This document shows, piece after piece, positions 42,719 to 52,964 of a DNA stretch of 64,000 nucleotides. The DNA comes from Acidobacteriaceae bacterium UBA1307 (GTDB lineage: Bacteria > Acidobacteriota > Terriglobia > Terriglobales > Acidobacteriaceae): the NCBI GenBank assembly GCA_002307235.1, contig DBTV01000050.1, positions 33,871 to 97,870 on the forward strand, given 5' to 3'. Both the position numbers and the translations under genes were made by a program. Each line of letters opens with the position of its first letter. Position 1 is the first letter of the stretch. The notes under the pieces are model-generated. The model ran no database searches. It had not been told where the DNA came from and saw nothing but the letters and a program-made list of their open reading frames with translations.

Positions 42719-45700
42719 TCGGACGCATCATTGATTTCAGTTATAGAAATCCATGGCTGATTTGTTTGTTTGCCGCCGTAGCCGCCGTGCTGGGATGGAA
42801 TGCCATGCGTAGCACCAAGCTCGACGCGATTCCTGACCTGTCGGACACGCAGGTGATTGTTTATGCGCGCTGGGATCGCAGCCCCGACATCCTTGAAGAT
42901 CAGGTCGCGTATCCCATTGCTTCTGCGCTGCTCGGCCTGCCGAAGGTCAAAGATATTCGCGCGTTTTCCGACTTCGGCTACTCGTACATCTACATCGTCT
43001 TTGACGAGGGAACCGATATTTACTGGGCACGCTCGCGCACACTCGAGTATCTCAACTCCGTAACTCCGCGTCTGCCGAAAGGTGTCAATGTCGAGTTAGA
43101 AAAGGATGTAACTTCTGTCGGATGGATTTATCAATACGCGCTGATTGATACAACCGGAAAGTTGAGCAGCGAGCAACTGCGGAGTTATCAGGACTGGTAT
43201 CTTCGCTATGCGCTGCAAACCGTGCCCGGAGTCGCCGAGGTCGCGCCGGTGGGCGGTTTCGTGCGCCAGTATCAGGTCAATGTCGATCCCAATCGCCTGC
43301 TCGCCTACCACATCCCCATTCAGGCAGTCAGCGACGCGGTGGGTAAGTCGAACAATGACGTTGGCGGACGGCTCGTCGAGTTTACCGGGCGCGAATACAT
43401 GGTGCGCGGGCGCGGTTATATCCGCTCGCTCGACGATGTCGGCAATACCGTGCTCTCTACCAACCCGCAGACGGGAACGCCTGTTCTGGTGCGGGATGTA
43501 GCCACCGTAACCTTCGGACCCGATCTGCGGCGTGGTGTCGCTGATCTGGACGGCAAGGGGGAGGCCGTCGGCGGTGTGGTCATCATGCGCTATGGCGAGA
43601 ACGCCGAAAAAGTCATTGCACGCGTCAAAGACAAGCTCCGGGAGATTCAGACCTCTCTGCCTGCCGGAGTAAAACTTGTTACAACCTATGATCGATCGGA
43701 GTTAATCGATCGCGCCGTCGATAACCTGCGGCACACGTTGATTGAAGAACTGATCATCGTCAGCATTGTCATTCTCATTTTCCTCTGGCATCTGCGCAGT
43801 GCCGTGGTGCCTATTGTCATCATTCCCATCACCGTGCTGCTGGCTTTTATTCCGATGCAGCTTTCTGGCATGACGGCCAACATCATGTCGCTCGGCGGCA
43901 TTGCTGTCGCGATCGGCGCGCTGGTTGACGCCACGGTCGTTGTCGTTGAGCAGGCACACAAGAAGCTGGAACAGTGGGAATCCGAGGGCAGGCCCGGGCC
44001 TGCGCATGGCGCCGTGCTCGCAGCGGTGAAGCAGGTGAGTGGACCAGCTTTCTTTGCGCTGCTTGTCATCGCAGTCGCCTTTCTTCCGGTCTTTGCGCTG
44101 GAGGGCCAGGAGGGCCGCCTCTTCAAGCCACTGGCCTGGACCAAGAATTATTCGATGGCCATCGCCGCGCTGCTTTCCATCACCCTTGCCCCGGCCGCCA
44201 TGCGCCTGCTCTTCGCGCGCATGGACGGATTTCGCTTCCGGCCGCGCTGGCTCGCCCGCATTGTAAACGCCGTATTGATCGGCTCGATTCACAACGAGGA
44301 AAAACATCCCATCAGCCGGCCTCTGATGAGGATCTATCAGCCGATTGTCAAACTCGCGCTCGATTTCAAGTGGATTACGATTCTTCTGGCGATTGCCGCA
44401 ATGGCATTCACACTGCCCATTTATCACCGGCTCGGCTCGGAGTTCATGCCTCCACTCGACGAAGGCTCGCTACTCTACATGCCTTCGACGCTGCCGGGCA
44501 TCTCCGTTGCCGAAGCCGCGCGCGTGCTCCAGATGCAGGACAAAATCATTGCAGGATTTCCGGAGGTCGAGCGTGTTTTTGGCAAAGCAGGCCGCGCCGA
44601 TACGGCGACCGATCCCGCACCTTATTCGATGATGGAAACCACCATTCTGCTCAAGCCGCAAAATCAATGGCCGGAAACGCCGCGTTGGTACAAGGATCAT
44701 CTTCCCCGCTGGACGTGGAATTTTCTGCGCCGCATCTGGCCCGATCATCTTTCGACGGAAGAGCTGATCTATGGACCCGGTGGGCTGAATGAAGCCCTGC
44801 GGATTCCCGGTGTATCGAACGCGTGGACCATGCCCATCAAAGCCCGCACCGACATGCTTTCGACCGGCATTCGTACGCCCATTGGCATCAAGGTTCTCGG
44901 CTCCAATCTCAATGAAATTGAGCGCATCGGAGGTCAGATCGAGAGCGCACTCAAGAACGTTCCGGGAACCAGCAGCGTCTTCGCTGAGCGCACCGGCGGC
45001 GGTTACTTCCTCGACTTCGACCTGAAGCGCGATGCGCTCGCCCGCTATGGCTTGACCATGGACGATGCTGAATCCGTGGTGATGAGCGCAGTCGGCGGCG
45101 ATTCCGTATCGACCACCGTCGAAGGCCGTGAACGATACAGCATCAACGTTCGCTATCTGCGCGATTACCGCAGCGACATCGACTCGCTGGAGCGCGTGCT
45201 TGTGGCGACGCCCTCGGGCGCGCAGATTCCCCTGGGACAGATAGCAAACATTCGCTTCCGCACCGGACCCGGCATGATTCGCGACGAGAATGGCCGACTC
45301 AGCGGCTATGTTTATGTCGATGTCGCCGGACGCGACATTGGCAGCTATGTCGCGGACGCCAAAAAAATTGTCGCCCAAAAAGTCTCCGTGCCGACGGGCT
45401 ACGAGCTGACGTGGAGTGGTCAATACGAGTTCATGCAGCGCGTTGCCGCACGGCTCAAATTCGTCGTGCCCATCACGCTCTTCATCGTTTTTCTATTGCT
45501 CTACTTCAATACCGGATCGGCGATCAAAACGCTCATCATTCTGCTTGCCGTGCCCTTTTCGGCCATCGGCGCAGTGTGGTTTCTCTATCTGCTGCACTAC
45601 AACATGAGCATCGCGGTCTGGGTCGGACTGATTGCATTGCTTGGCGTCGATGCCGAAACCGCCGTCTTCATGCTGATGTATCTCGACCTTGCCTATCACG

Positions 45701-46005
45701 ATGCTCTGCAGCATGGCGGCATCCGCAGTTGGAGCGAGTTGCGCGAGGCCATTGTTCATGGAGCGGTCAAGCGCCTTCGTCCCAAGGTGATGACCGTTGC
45801 CTGCATGGTCTTTGGCCTTTTGCCTATTCTCTGGTCCGACGGAACCGGAGCGGATGTGATGAAACGCATTGCCGCGCCCATGCTAGGCGGAATTCTCACT
45901 TCTTTCCTGATGGAGTTAGTTGTCTATCCTCCTATCTTCGCCATTTGGAAGTGGAACTGGGAGATCAAACCCGCCATGCGCAAAAACGACCTTTCAAACG
46001 TATGA
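42715..46005 (+). CDS. cusA: Cu(I)/Ag(I) RND efflux pump (CusA family)
   Basis: Inner-membrane proton-driven pump of the heavy-metal RND class, 1096 residues. The proton-relay residues align with E. coli CusA at the same numbers (Asp405 and Glu412 in GALVDATVVVVEQAHKKLE). All three metal-binding Met of CusA are kept: Met589 in LLYMPSTLPGIS, Met639 in YSMMETT, and Met714 in DMLSTGI, which argues for Cu(I)/Ag(I) rather than divalent cations. An insertion of about 40 residues separates the last two. Other RND landmarks include LPDLSDTQVI-like DLSDTQVIVYARWD and the late TM block MTVACMVFGLLPILWSDG. Coupled to the adaptor by ATGA overlap. Confidence 0.95.
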   Translation: MIGRIIDFSYRNPWLICLFAAVAAVLGWNAMRSTKLDAIPDLSDTQVIVYARWDRSPDILEDQVAYPIASALLGLPKVKDIRAFSDFGYSYIYIVFDEGTDIYWARSRTLEYLNSVTPRLPKGVNVELEKDVTSVGWIYQYALIDTTGKLSSEQLRSYQDWYLRYALQTVPGVAEVAPVGGFVRQYQVNVDPNRLLAYHIPIQAVSDAVGKSNNDVGGRLVEFTGREYMVRGRGYIRSLDDVGNTVLSTNPQTGTPVLVRDVATVTFGPDLRRGVADLDGKGEAVGGVVIMRYGENAEKVIARVKDKLREIQTSLPAGVKLVTTYDRSELIDRAVDNLRHTLIEELIIVSIVILIFLWHLRSAVVPIVIIPITVLLAFIPMQLSGMTANIMSLGGIAVAIGALVDATVVVVEQAHKKLEQWESEGRPGPAHGAVLAAVKQVSGPAFFALLVIAVAFLPVFALEGQEGRLFKPLAWTKNYSMAIAALLSITLAPAAMRLLFARMDGFRFRPRWLARIVNAVLIGSIHNEEKHPISRPLMRIYQPIVKLALDFKWITILLAIAAMAFTLPIYHRLGSEFMPPLDEGSLLYMPSTLPGISVAEAARVLQMQDKIIAGFPEVERVFGKAGRADTATDPAPYSMMETTILLKPQNQWPETPRWYKDHLPRWTWNFLRRIWPDHLSTEELIYGPGGLNEALRIPGVSNAWTMPIKARTDMLSTGIRTPIGIKVLGSNLNEIERIGGQIESALKNVPGTSSVFAERTGGGYFLDFDLKRDALARYGLTMDDAESVVMSAVGGDSVSTTVEGRERYSINVRYLRDYRSDIDSLERVLVATPSGAQIPLGQIANIRFRTGPGMIRDENGRLSGYVYVDVAGRDIGSYVADAKKIVAQKVSVPTGYELTWSGQYEFMQRVAARLKFVVPITLFIVFLLLYFNTGSAIKTLIILLAVPFSAIGAVWFLYLLHYNMSIAVWVGLIALLGVDAETAVFMLMYLDLAYHDALQHGGIRSWSELREAIVHGAVKRLRPKVMTVACMVFGLLPILWSDGTGADVMKRIAAPMLGGILTSFLMELVVYPPIFAIWKWNWEIKPAMRKNDLSNV

Positions 46006-46078
46006 ACTTTCTGTGCCCCATAGAACAGCGGACGCAGAGCTGACCTCAACCACGAACGAACAAAGGAGAACATCTCAA

Positions 46079-46417
46079 ATGAAAAAATCCGCAATGTTTG
46101 CACTCACAATTTTCCTCGCCACCACCTGCTTACTCACCCGCCCGGCCTGGTCTGCGCCACAAACTCTCGACGGAGTCATCAGCGATTCCATGTGCGGCAA
46201 AAAGCACATGATGCCCGGCAAGAGCGACGCGCAGTGCATTCGAGAATGCGTCAAGGCAGGATCGAAGTATGTTCTGGTGGTCGGAGATAAACTTTATACG
46301 CTCGATGCCAGAACGGAGTCCATTGCGCCTTTTGCAGGAAAACACGTTCAGGTACAGGGTGATCTGAAAGGCGCGTCCTTGCACGTTCAATCCATTCACG
46401 AAAACAATCAGCGGTAA
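46079..46417 (+). CDS. Small exported Cys/His-containing protein
   Basis: Last gene of the metal-efflux cluster, 112 residues. It has a signal peptide (MKKSAMFALTIFLATTCLLT) and AAAGGAG upstream. The mature domain reads LDGVISDSMCGKKHMMPGKS, DAQCIRECVKAGSKYVLVVG and KLYTLDARTE, with three Cys plus His and Met that could bind metal, and an OB-like beta pattern (AGKHVQVQGDLKGASLHVQS). I recall it as a small exported domain common in acidobacteria, but I would not commit to a family number. It lies 73 bp after the pump gene, no terminator between, so it is probably part of the operon. Confidence 0.8.
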   Translation: MKKSAMFALTIFLATTCLLTRPAWSAPQTLDGVISDSMCGKKHMMPGKSDAQCIRECVKAGSKYVLVVGDKLYTLDARTESIAPFAGKHVQVQGDLKGASLHVQSIHENNQR

Positions 46418-46443
46418 TGCTTGCGCGCTGACTATAGTCGTTC

Positions 46444-46483
46444 AAAAAACTGCGGCGAGGGAACCGGAGTTCCTTCGCCGCAG
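46444..46483 (-). terminator. Terminator after the TonB-dependent receptor gene
   Basis: CTGCGGCGARGGAA-type 14-bp stem (46450-46463 with 46470-46483). Read on the minus strand it is followed by GTTTTTTG. The hairpin may also slow plus-strand transcripts. Confidence 0.85.
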
Positions 46484-46504
46484 GCTAATGATATTGATAG
46501 AGAC

Positions 46505-49500
46505 TTAGAAAGTGATCTTGCCGGAGAACTGCCAGTCACGCGAATTGTTCGCCTGACTTGAGACACGGCCGAAGGTATCACTGCTGCCGAGCGTGAATGC
46601 GCCACCACCCTGACCAAAATCCACATCGGAGGAGGTGTAGGTGCTGGGCGGGCTCACTCCAATGCCCTTGAACTCCGTGTGATTGGTAAGGTTGAAGACC
46701 TCGGCACGGAAGGTGAACTTCAGATTCCGATACAGGTCAAAGGAACGCATGATCGCCATGTCGATATCCGAGCTATGCGGATAGCGCAGGTTGTACGGAG
46801 CTGTCTCCTTGAGGTTGCCGATCATGTACTTCGGCACCTGCAAGAAGGCATTCACGTCGATATAGCGCGGCGCATTGCTCATGCCGGCCAGATAGCCCTT
46901 GCCATACTTTCCGTTGATACGAACCGGTCCATGGAAGTTCGGGTTGTAGTAGAGCGAACCGGGACTGAACTGCAACGGCCGTCCTGATGCAATCGAGTAA
47001 ATCCCGGACATCTGCCATCCGCTACCCACTTGGCGCGCATAGCGATTGTTTCCGCCAATCATGTGTTTGCCAAAGGGCAAACGATACTGACCGAAGATCT
47101 TGAACACATACGGCTGGTCATAGAGCGACAAGGTGTGCTCAATCGCGTCGGTGCTCTGATCCTTGCCGGTAATGTAAACCGTGCTCGGAATCACATCCCC
47201 ATTGGCGCGATAACCATCGGTATTGCCCAAAGTCTTGCTATAGGTAAAGTTGGCCGTGTAGGAAAGACCATGCCAAGTCTTTTGGCTCAAGGTCGCCTGC
47301 AACGCGTGATAGTCAGCATTGGCGTACGTTCCCCAGGTTTGCGAAACCGAACTGTACTGCGGGAATCGATTCAGCATGTGGGTAATCGAAGGCGCCGAAC
47401 TGATTTTGGCGTCGGTCACAGCGCCATAGCCAGCATAGGGAAGCGCAATGCCCGGGAAGCGGGCCTGCGCATCCGACAGGTAGGTATGACCATTGCTGTC
47501 TGTCGCCATCGGCAACTGGCTCAGGTACTGGCCAATGACGTTGTACTTGATGTCCGTTCCGGTATACGACTTGGCGCTGGACAGGAAGTGCGAGGCCGAT
47601 CCAACATAGTTGGCCGACAACACCAGTGTACGCATCAGCGAGTGCTCAATGCCGAAGTTCCAGTTGTAGACCGTCGGCGGACGCACCGAGGTTCCCGGAT
47701 TCGCCATGGTCACGCCCTGCGCAGTCTGGAAGGTTCCCGTCGCGTCCACATAGTTACCCGTGCCATAGGTTGCCGAGGTCGTCACCGTCGAGGTCCAGGC
47801 CGGGAAGTTCGCATTGTTGTTGTCGAGATAGAAAGCAGGCTGCTCGCCGCCCACCGTCGCCGGATACTGATTTTTGACATTCAGGCCGGTCTGTCCCGTG
47901 GTGGCGTTGGCACTGCTGTTGCGGCTGTAGTTGATGCCAAAGCCGGCACGCACGACCCAGTTCGGAATCGGCGTATAGGCCAGCCCAAGGCGCGGCGCAA
48001 AGTTACCCAAATAGGTATTGCCCGCCGAACGACGATTGGCCTTGCCCGAGCCATAGCCTAGATACGCCATGGCGCCTTTAGTGCCGGTAATTGAGTTGAC
48101 CAGCGTGGGATCCATGAACGAGCCACGATCTTGCGCTTCGACCACCACCGGGAAGATATCCCAGCGCAGGCCAAGATTCACGGTCAGGTTCGGCTTCACC
48201 TTCCAGTCGTCCTGCCCGTAAAAGGAGAACGGCTTTACACGAGTGCCGAGCGTGGAATAGGGGGCAAGGGTAAGGCTCGGGTTGGTCAAGCCACCAAGCA
48301 GATAAGTAGCCAGCGAATCACCTGTGGCCGAAGCCAGACTGGTTCCGGTTCCCGTAAAGCCTGATGTCACACTGCTGCTGTAGGTCAGGCTCAACGGCGC
48401 GGAGGTGCCGAGCCAGCTTGAGGAGTTCTTCTCGATTGCGGCAAAATCAAAGCCCGCCGAGATCAGGTGCTTGCCATGAGACCAGGAGATGTCATCGTGC
48501 AACACGACCTGATTGTTGGCGCTCTTCTGACCGGTCGGACTGAACCACGCATCATAGCCGTACTTGCCGCCGCTGAAGCTCACCGCCGGAAAGTCATTCG
48601 AAGCGCCACCGGAGGGAAGATTGCCGATGCCCATCACCGTGGCGGCATACTTGGCGGAGTTCTGCTCGCTGGGGTTCTTGACCGGAGCATTCATGCGGAC
48701 ATACCCCGCCTTGAACTGATTCACGAAGTTCGACGTTACGATGAAGGTATGCTCAAAGATACCTGAATCGAGGAATTGCGTGACCAGAGATCCATTCACA
48801 TAAGGCAACGGAAGGGCAGAAGTCTTGTTGTAGTCGTATCCGATGAAACCTTTTTTGGCGATGTTGCCCAAAACCGAGATGCGCTGGCGCTGCGTGAGCA
48901 CATAATCAAACCGCTCGGTCACCTCGTAATTGCTGTTGCCGGTAGGATGCGACGACAGGTAGTTCGACGCATACGTGCTCTCTTTACCCGATGAGGGCAG
49001 CGGCAGGAACGAGAGCATGTTCTTCGAGATCTGCGAGATTCTCTGCGAGGGAATGATGTTACCGGCAAACTTCTGCGCCTTGTAGTTTCCCTTGGCATCG
49101 ACGGTCAAGGTCGCCGGATCGTACAGCACGTAGTTCTTGCTGGCAGTCTTCGCATCCAACAGGGCGCTGAAATCACCACCACGCATCGCCGCGGTCGGCA
49201 CGCTCATGAAGCTCGGATTCGCATGCGCGGTATAGTGATAGAGTTCGCCCGAAAGGAAGAGGAAGATCTTGTCCTTCTTGATGGGGCCGCCAAAGGTAAA
49301 ACCAAGCTCGGCCTGATGCTCGGCAGGCTTGGGCTGCTGCGACTTCGATCCATCCAGATTGGTCACCGTTACAGCCTTGGCGAAGTAGTTCCAACTATCG
49401 AAGGCCGTGTTGCGCGTAAACCAAAAGGCACTACCGTGAAAATTGTTGGTGCCATGCTTGACGTTGTAATTCTGCGACCCCATGCCGGTCTGGCTGGCAT

Positions 49501-50203
49501 TGGCACCGCTGCTGGTGACCTGAAACTGATCGACCGCATCGACGGAAACAGCCAGCGAGATCTGGCGGTTGTCGCCCTGTGAGATCGGCAGACCATCCAG
49601 ATAGGTCACGGCACCGGAATCGGAGCTACCATTGTCATCGCCGCCCGCACCGTTGTAGGTACCCGAGCGGCCACCGCCCGAGTAGCCAGGCGTCAATGCG
49701 GCAAATGCGGTAGGGTCGCGCTGCGCGCCCGAGCCTAGGTTGAGCGGCAACGCCGTGTAGGTATCGTTTTCCATGTTGACGGTCATCGAAGCATTCTCCG
49801 TCTCAAGAGCCGGAGGAGCCGCTGTGACCGTGATTGATTCCGAGGCTTCGCCCACGCTCAGCTTGATGTTGATGCCCACCACCTGCAAAGCGCTGACGGT
49901 GATGTTTTCCTGGATGTAGCTCTTGAATCCGTTCTTGTCGACCTGAACCGAGTAGACGCCCGGAATCAGGGCCGGAGCCGCGTAGTATCCGGCCGAGGTC
50001 GATTGCGCCTTTGTCACCACGCCGGTTTCGGTATTGGTCACCGTCACCTTGGCGCTTGCGACGACGGCATTTTCAGGATCGGTAATCGTACCCTGAATCG
50101 TGCCTCCGCTTCCGGTTTGTGCAAGCAGATCCGGAATGCAGAAGAACAGACATGCAGCCATGGCGATGAAGCTGATCCACCGCCTTAGTTCTCTCGCATG
50201 CAT
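46505..50203 (-). CDS. TonB-dependent receptor with carboxypeptidase-regulatory-like N-terminus (Oar-like)
   Basis: Outer-membrane receptor of 1232 residues for TonB-driven uptake or for surface adhesion. The ATG with GAGG at eight bases gives a signal peptide (ISFIAMAACLFFCIPDLLAQ). Next comes a beta-sandwich domain (GTIQGTITDPENAVVASAKV, SAGYYAAPALIPGVYSVQVD), the SusC/Oar-style extension, then a plug (NMENDTYTALPLNLGSGAQR) and a large barrel with repeated aromatic strands. The C-terminus (NNSRDWQFSGKITF) ends in Phe as outer-membrane barrels do. This class is expanded in acidobacteria, usually for glycans or peptides. No partner lipoprotein lies beside it. Substrate unknown. Confidence 0.93.
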   Translation of the reverse strand: MHARELRRWISFIAMAACLFFCIPDLLAQTGSGGTIQGTITDPENAVVASAKVTVTNTETGVVTKAQSTSAGYYAAPALIPGVYSVQVDKNGFKSYIQENITVSALQVVGINIKLSVGEASESITVTAAPPALETENASMTVNMENDTYTALPLNLGSGAQRDPTAFAALTPGYSGGGRSGTYNGAGGDDNGSSDSGAVTYLDGLPISQGDNRQISLAVSVDAVDQFQVTSSGANASQTGMGSQNYNVKHGTNNFHGSAFWFTRNTAFDSWNYFAKAVTVTNLDGSKSQQPKPAEHQAELGFTFGGPIKKDKIFLFLSGELYHYTAHANPSFMSVPTAAMRGGDFSALLDAKTASKNYVLYDPATLTVDAKGNYKAQKFAGNIIPSQRISQISKNMLSFLPLPSSGKESTYASNYLSSHPTGNSNYEVTERFDYVLTQRQRISVLGNIAKKGFIGYDYNKTSALPLPYVNGSLVTQFLDSGIFEHTFIVTSNFVNQFKAGYVRMNAPVKNPSEQNSAKYAATVMGIGNLPSGGASNDFPAVSFSGGKYGYDAWFSPTGQKSANNQVVLHDDISWSHGKHLISAGFDFAAIEKNSSSWLGTSAPLSLTYSSSVTSGFTGTGTSLASATGDSLATYLLGGLTNPSLTLAPYSTLGTRVKPFSFYGQDDWKVKPNLTVNLGLRWDIFPVVVEAQDRGSFMDPTLVNSITGTKGAMAYLGYGSGKANRRSAGNTYLGNFAPRLGLAYTPIPNWVVRAGFGINYSRNSSANATTGQTGLNVKNQYPATVGGEQPAFYLDNNNANFPAWTSTVTTSATYGTGNYVDATGTFQTAQGVTMANPGTSVRPPTVYNWNFGIEHSLMRTLVLSANYVGSASHFLSSAKSYTGTDIKYNVIGQYLSQLPMATDSNGHTYLSDAQARFPGIALPYAGYGAVTDAKISSAPSITHMLNRFPQYSSVSQTWGTYANADYHALQATLSQKTWHGLSYTANFTYSKTLGNTDGYRANGDVIPSTVYITGKDQSTDAIEHTLSLYDQPYVFKIFGQYRLPFGKHMIGGNNRYARQVGSGWQMSGIYSIASGRPLQFSPGSLYYNPNFHGPVRINGKYGKGYLAGMSNAPRYIDVNAFLQVPKYMIGNLKETAPYNLRYPHSSDIDMAIMRSFDLYRNLKFTFRAEVFNLTNHTEFKGIGVSPPSTYTSSDVDFGQGGGAFTLGSSDTFGRVSSQANNSRDWQFSGKITF

Positions 50204-50645
50204 CACACTAGCCTCTTTCCTGCAAAATCCCGGCGGCAACAGATCGGCACGCGCCGAAATTTTCAATGGACAATTTGTTCTCTATTTCAGAACCGCAGAA
50301 TTATGCAAGCTGGTGAGGGCACAGTCAAGGATTTTGCGTTATCGTTACAGGAATCGAATACAGTATAAAAAAACAAAGCTGATATTAACAAGTAACATAT
50401 TTAAAATCAAAGCTATAACCAAATTTATTTCGTTACTCTTTGGCTAATACCCTAAAAGTAAAATACCACATAACGGCATCGCGAGCGCGACGAAAAGCAT
50501 CCAAAAGAAAACCGGCGGAAGCCGCGCTCGCACCCATCCACACCTTCCTGACTGTTTTTGGGGCCACAGCCTATGGCAAAGCCGCGCATGCAACCAGGGG
50601 GCGGGCGCGAAAACAGCCTCACGGCCCGTACAATTCAAGAAGACG
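50204..50645. other. AT-rich divergent intergenic region
   Basis: Promoter-bearing spacer between the receptor and the cysteine desulfurase gene. About 50330-50460 is strongly AT-rich (for example AATACAGTATAAAAAAACAA). No gene recognised. Confidence 0.55.
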
Positions 50646-51800
50646 ATGACACGGATTTACATGGACGCGAATGCCACGACACCTCTGCTGCCCGAGGTCT
50701 TCGAGGCCATGCGCCCCTATTGGATGGAGAGCTACGGCAACGCCTCGTCGATCCATCAGGACGGGCAGCGGGCGCGACAGGCGGTGGATGCGGCACGCGA
50801 GCAGTTGGCGGAGTTTCTAGGCTGTCGCGAGGCCGAGGTTGTGTTCAACTCCGGCGGCACCGAAGGCGACAACACGGCGCTCTGCGGGCTGCTGGCGCCG
50901 GGCGATCATCTGATCACGACAGCCATCGAACACGAGGCCATTCTGCGCACGGCCGAGCGGCTGACCACACGCGGTGTGGAAGTGAGCTTTATCGCGCCGG
51001 AGCCGAGCGGGCTGATTGCGTCCGAGGCTGTGCGCGCGGCATTGCGACCGAATACGAAGCTGATCAGCGTGATGCTCGCCAACAATGAAACGGGCGTGCT
51101 GCAACCGGTGGAAGAGGTCGGAAAAATCGCAGCCGATGCGGGCGCGTACTTCCACATCGACGCGGTGCAGGGCGCGGGCAAGGTTCGGCTCGACGTGACG
51201 CGTTTCGGCTGCCATCTGCTTTCGATCAGCGCGCACAAGATGCACGGACCGAAGGGCGTGGGCGCGCTCTATGTGCGGAGGGGCACGCCGGTTGAACCGC
51301 TGCTGGTCGGCGGCAAGCACGAACGACGCCGGCGCGCGGGCACGGAGAATGTGCCGGGGATTGTAGGTCTGGGCAAGGCCGTGGAACTGGCGCGGACGGC
51401 GCTCGATAACGGCACGCTCACACGACTGGCCGCGCTGCGCGACCGGCTTGAACAAGGGATTCTGGCGATCACTGGCACGCGCGTGCATGGCACCGCGCCG
51501 CGCGTCGCCAACACAACAAACATCGGCTTCGAGCAGGTGGAGGGCGAGGCGCTGGTGATCGCGCTCGATCTGAAGGGCGTGGCGCTCAGCGGCGGCTCGG
51601 CCTGTTCGTCGGGCTCGACCGAACCGAGCCACGTCTTGATGGCGATGGGCCTCGACAAGACCGAAGCGCGCGCCAGTCTGCGCTTCAGCCTGCTACGCAC
51701 GGCAAGCGAAGCCGATGTGGATGCGGTACTCGGCGTGCTGCCCGAGGCCGTGGCGCAACTACGAGCGATTTCTCCGGCCGTGGCTGGAACAGCACAGTAA
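50646..51800 (+). CDS. Cysteine desulfurase (NifS/IscS class)
   Basis: PLP enzyme that removes sulfur from cysteine as a persulfide for tRNA thiolation or Fe-S assembly. The 384-residue protein starts with the class signature MTRIYMDANATTPLLPEV. It carries the PLP lysine in SISAHKMHGPKG (Lys198), the TENVPGIVGLGKA segment, and the active-site Cys320 in GGSACSSGSTEPSHVL, a group I loop. It lies 12 bp upstream of mnmA on the same strand, with no iscU/iscR nearby. The neighbourhood therefore points to a sulfur supply for 2-thiouridine in tRNA, although a general IscS role is possible. Confidence 0.95.
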   Translation: MTRIYMDANATTPLLPEVFEAMRPYWMESYGNASSIHQDGQRARQAVDAAREQLAEFLGCREAEVVFNSGGTEGDNTALCGLLAPGDHLITTAIEHEAILRTAERLTTRGVEVSFIAPEPSGLIASEAVRAALRPNTKLISVMLANNETGVLQPVEEVGKIAADAGAYFHIDAVQGAGKVRLDVTRFGCHLLSISAHKMHGPKGVGALYVRRGTPVEPLLVGGKHERRRRAGTENVPGIVGLGKAVELARTALDNGTLTRLAALRDRLEQGILAITGTRVHGTAPRVANTTNIGFEQVEGEALVIALDLKGVALSGGSACSSGSTEPSHVLMAMGLDKTEARASLRFSLLRTASEADVDAVLGVLPEAVAQLRAISPAVAGTAQ

Positions 51801-51812
51801 GGTTTCTTCCCC

Positions 51813-52928
51813 ATGAGTGAACGGAAAAAGATTGCAGTAGCCATGTCGGGCGGCGTCGATTCATCGACGGTGGCGGCGTTGCTTGTCCATGAAGGTGCCG
51901 AGGTGGTCGGCCTCACGCTGCAACTGTGGGATCAGCAGCGACTGGCAGGTAAACACGGCATTCCCGATACGCCGCCGGTGGGCCGTTGCTGCTCCCTTGA
52001 CGATGTGTACGACGCGCGCAAGGTAGCCGAGCATCTCGGCGTGCCCTATTACGTCGTCAACCAGGAGGAGCGCTTTGAACGCGACGTGGTGCGGCCGTTT
52101 GTCGATGAGTATCTGGCCGGGCGCACGCCGATTCCCTGCTCGCTGTGCAATAACCATCTGAAGTTCGACCAGTTGCTGAAGACGGCGCGCTCGATCGGAT
52201 CGGAGTTCATCGCCACCGGTCACTATGCGGTGAATGCGTGGGACGAGCGGCGCGGGCGCTGGATTCTGAAGCACCCCGTGGACCTGGCCAAGGATCAGAC
52301 CTACTTTCTGTTCGGCCTGACGCAGGAGCAGTTGGCGCACACGCTGTTTCCTCTGGGCGGAATGACCAAGCCCGAGGTGCGCGAACATGCGCGGGAGTTT
52401 GGATTGCGGCTGGCCTCAAAGCCCGACTCGCAGGAGATCTGCTTCATTCCCGGTGGCGATTACAAGCAGTTTTTGGCTGCCTACATGGAAGAGCAGGGCC
52501 GCGAAATTCCGAAGAGCGCAGGCGAGATGGTCGACAGCGCGGGCAAGGTCATCGCCCATCATGAGGGAATCGAAAACTTCACCATCGGCCAGCGCAAGGG
52601 GCTGGGCGTGTCTTCGCCGACGCCGCTCTACGTGCTGCAGATCGATCCGGCAAGCCACCGGGTCACGGTGGGAGCCGACGACGCACTGGCAACGAAAACA
52701 CTCCGCGCGCACAAACTGAACTGGATCAGTATTCCTGAGCTGCGCACCGCAATGCGGGTAAAGATCAAGATCCGCCACCGGCACGAACCGGCTTGGGCAA
52801 CGCTCGAGCCGGGCGGAACCGATGAGGCCATTGCCACCTTCGACGAGCCGCAACGCGCCGTCACGCCGGGCCAGTCCGCGGTCTTTTACGACGGCGACGA
52901 GGTGGTAGGCGGCGGCTGGATTTTTTGA
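51813..52928 (+). CDS. mnmA: tRNA-specific 2-thiouridylase
   Basis: ATP-dependent thiolase making 2-thiouridine at position 34 of Lys, Glu and Gln tRNAs. The PP-loop is AMSGGVDSSTVAALL (residues 10-24). The two catalytic cysteines align with those of E. coli: Cys112 in CSLCNNHLKFDQLL and Cys210 in SQEICFIPGGDY. It also shows FIATGHYAV and DQTYFLFGL, a central domain with IGQRKGLGV, and a C-terminal beta-barrel. At 371 residues it is full length. It is in an operon with the cysteine desulfurase immediately upstream, the expected sulfur donor. Confidence 0.97.
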   Translation: MSERKKIAVAMSGGVDSSTVAALLVHEGAEVVGLTLQLWDQQRLAGKHGIPDTPPVGRCCSLDDVYDARKVAEHLGVPYYVVNQEERFERDVVRPFVDEYLAGRTPIPCSLCNNHLKFDQLLKTARSIGSEFIATGHYAVNAWDERRGRWILKHPVDLAKDQTYFLFGLTQEQLAHTLFPLGGMTKPEVREHAREFGLRLASKPDSQEICFIPGGDYKQFLAAYMEEQGREIPKSAGEMVDSAGKVIAHHEGIENFTIGQRKGLGVSSPTPLYVLQIDPASHRVTVGADDALATKTLRAHKLNWISIPELRTAMRVKIKIRHRHEPAWATLEPGGTDEAIATFDEPQRAVTPGQSAVFYDGDEVVGGGWIF

Positions 52929-52964
52929 TATTTTTGGCAGGCGCAGATAAAGCCGACGCGCGGC

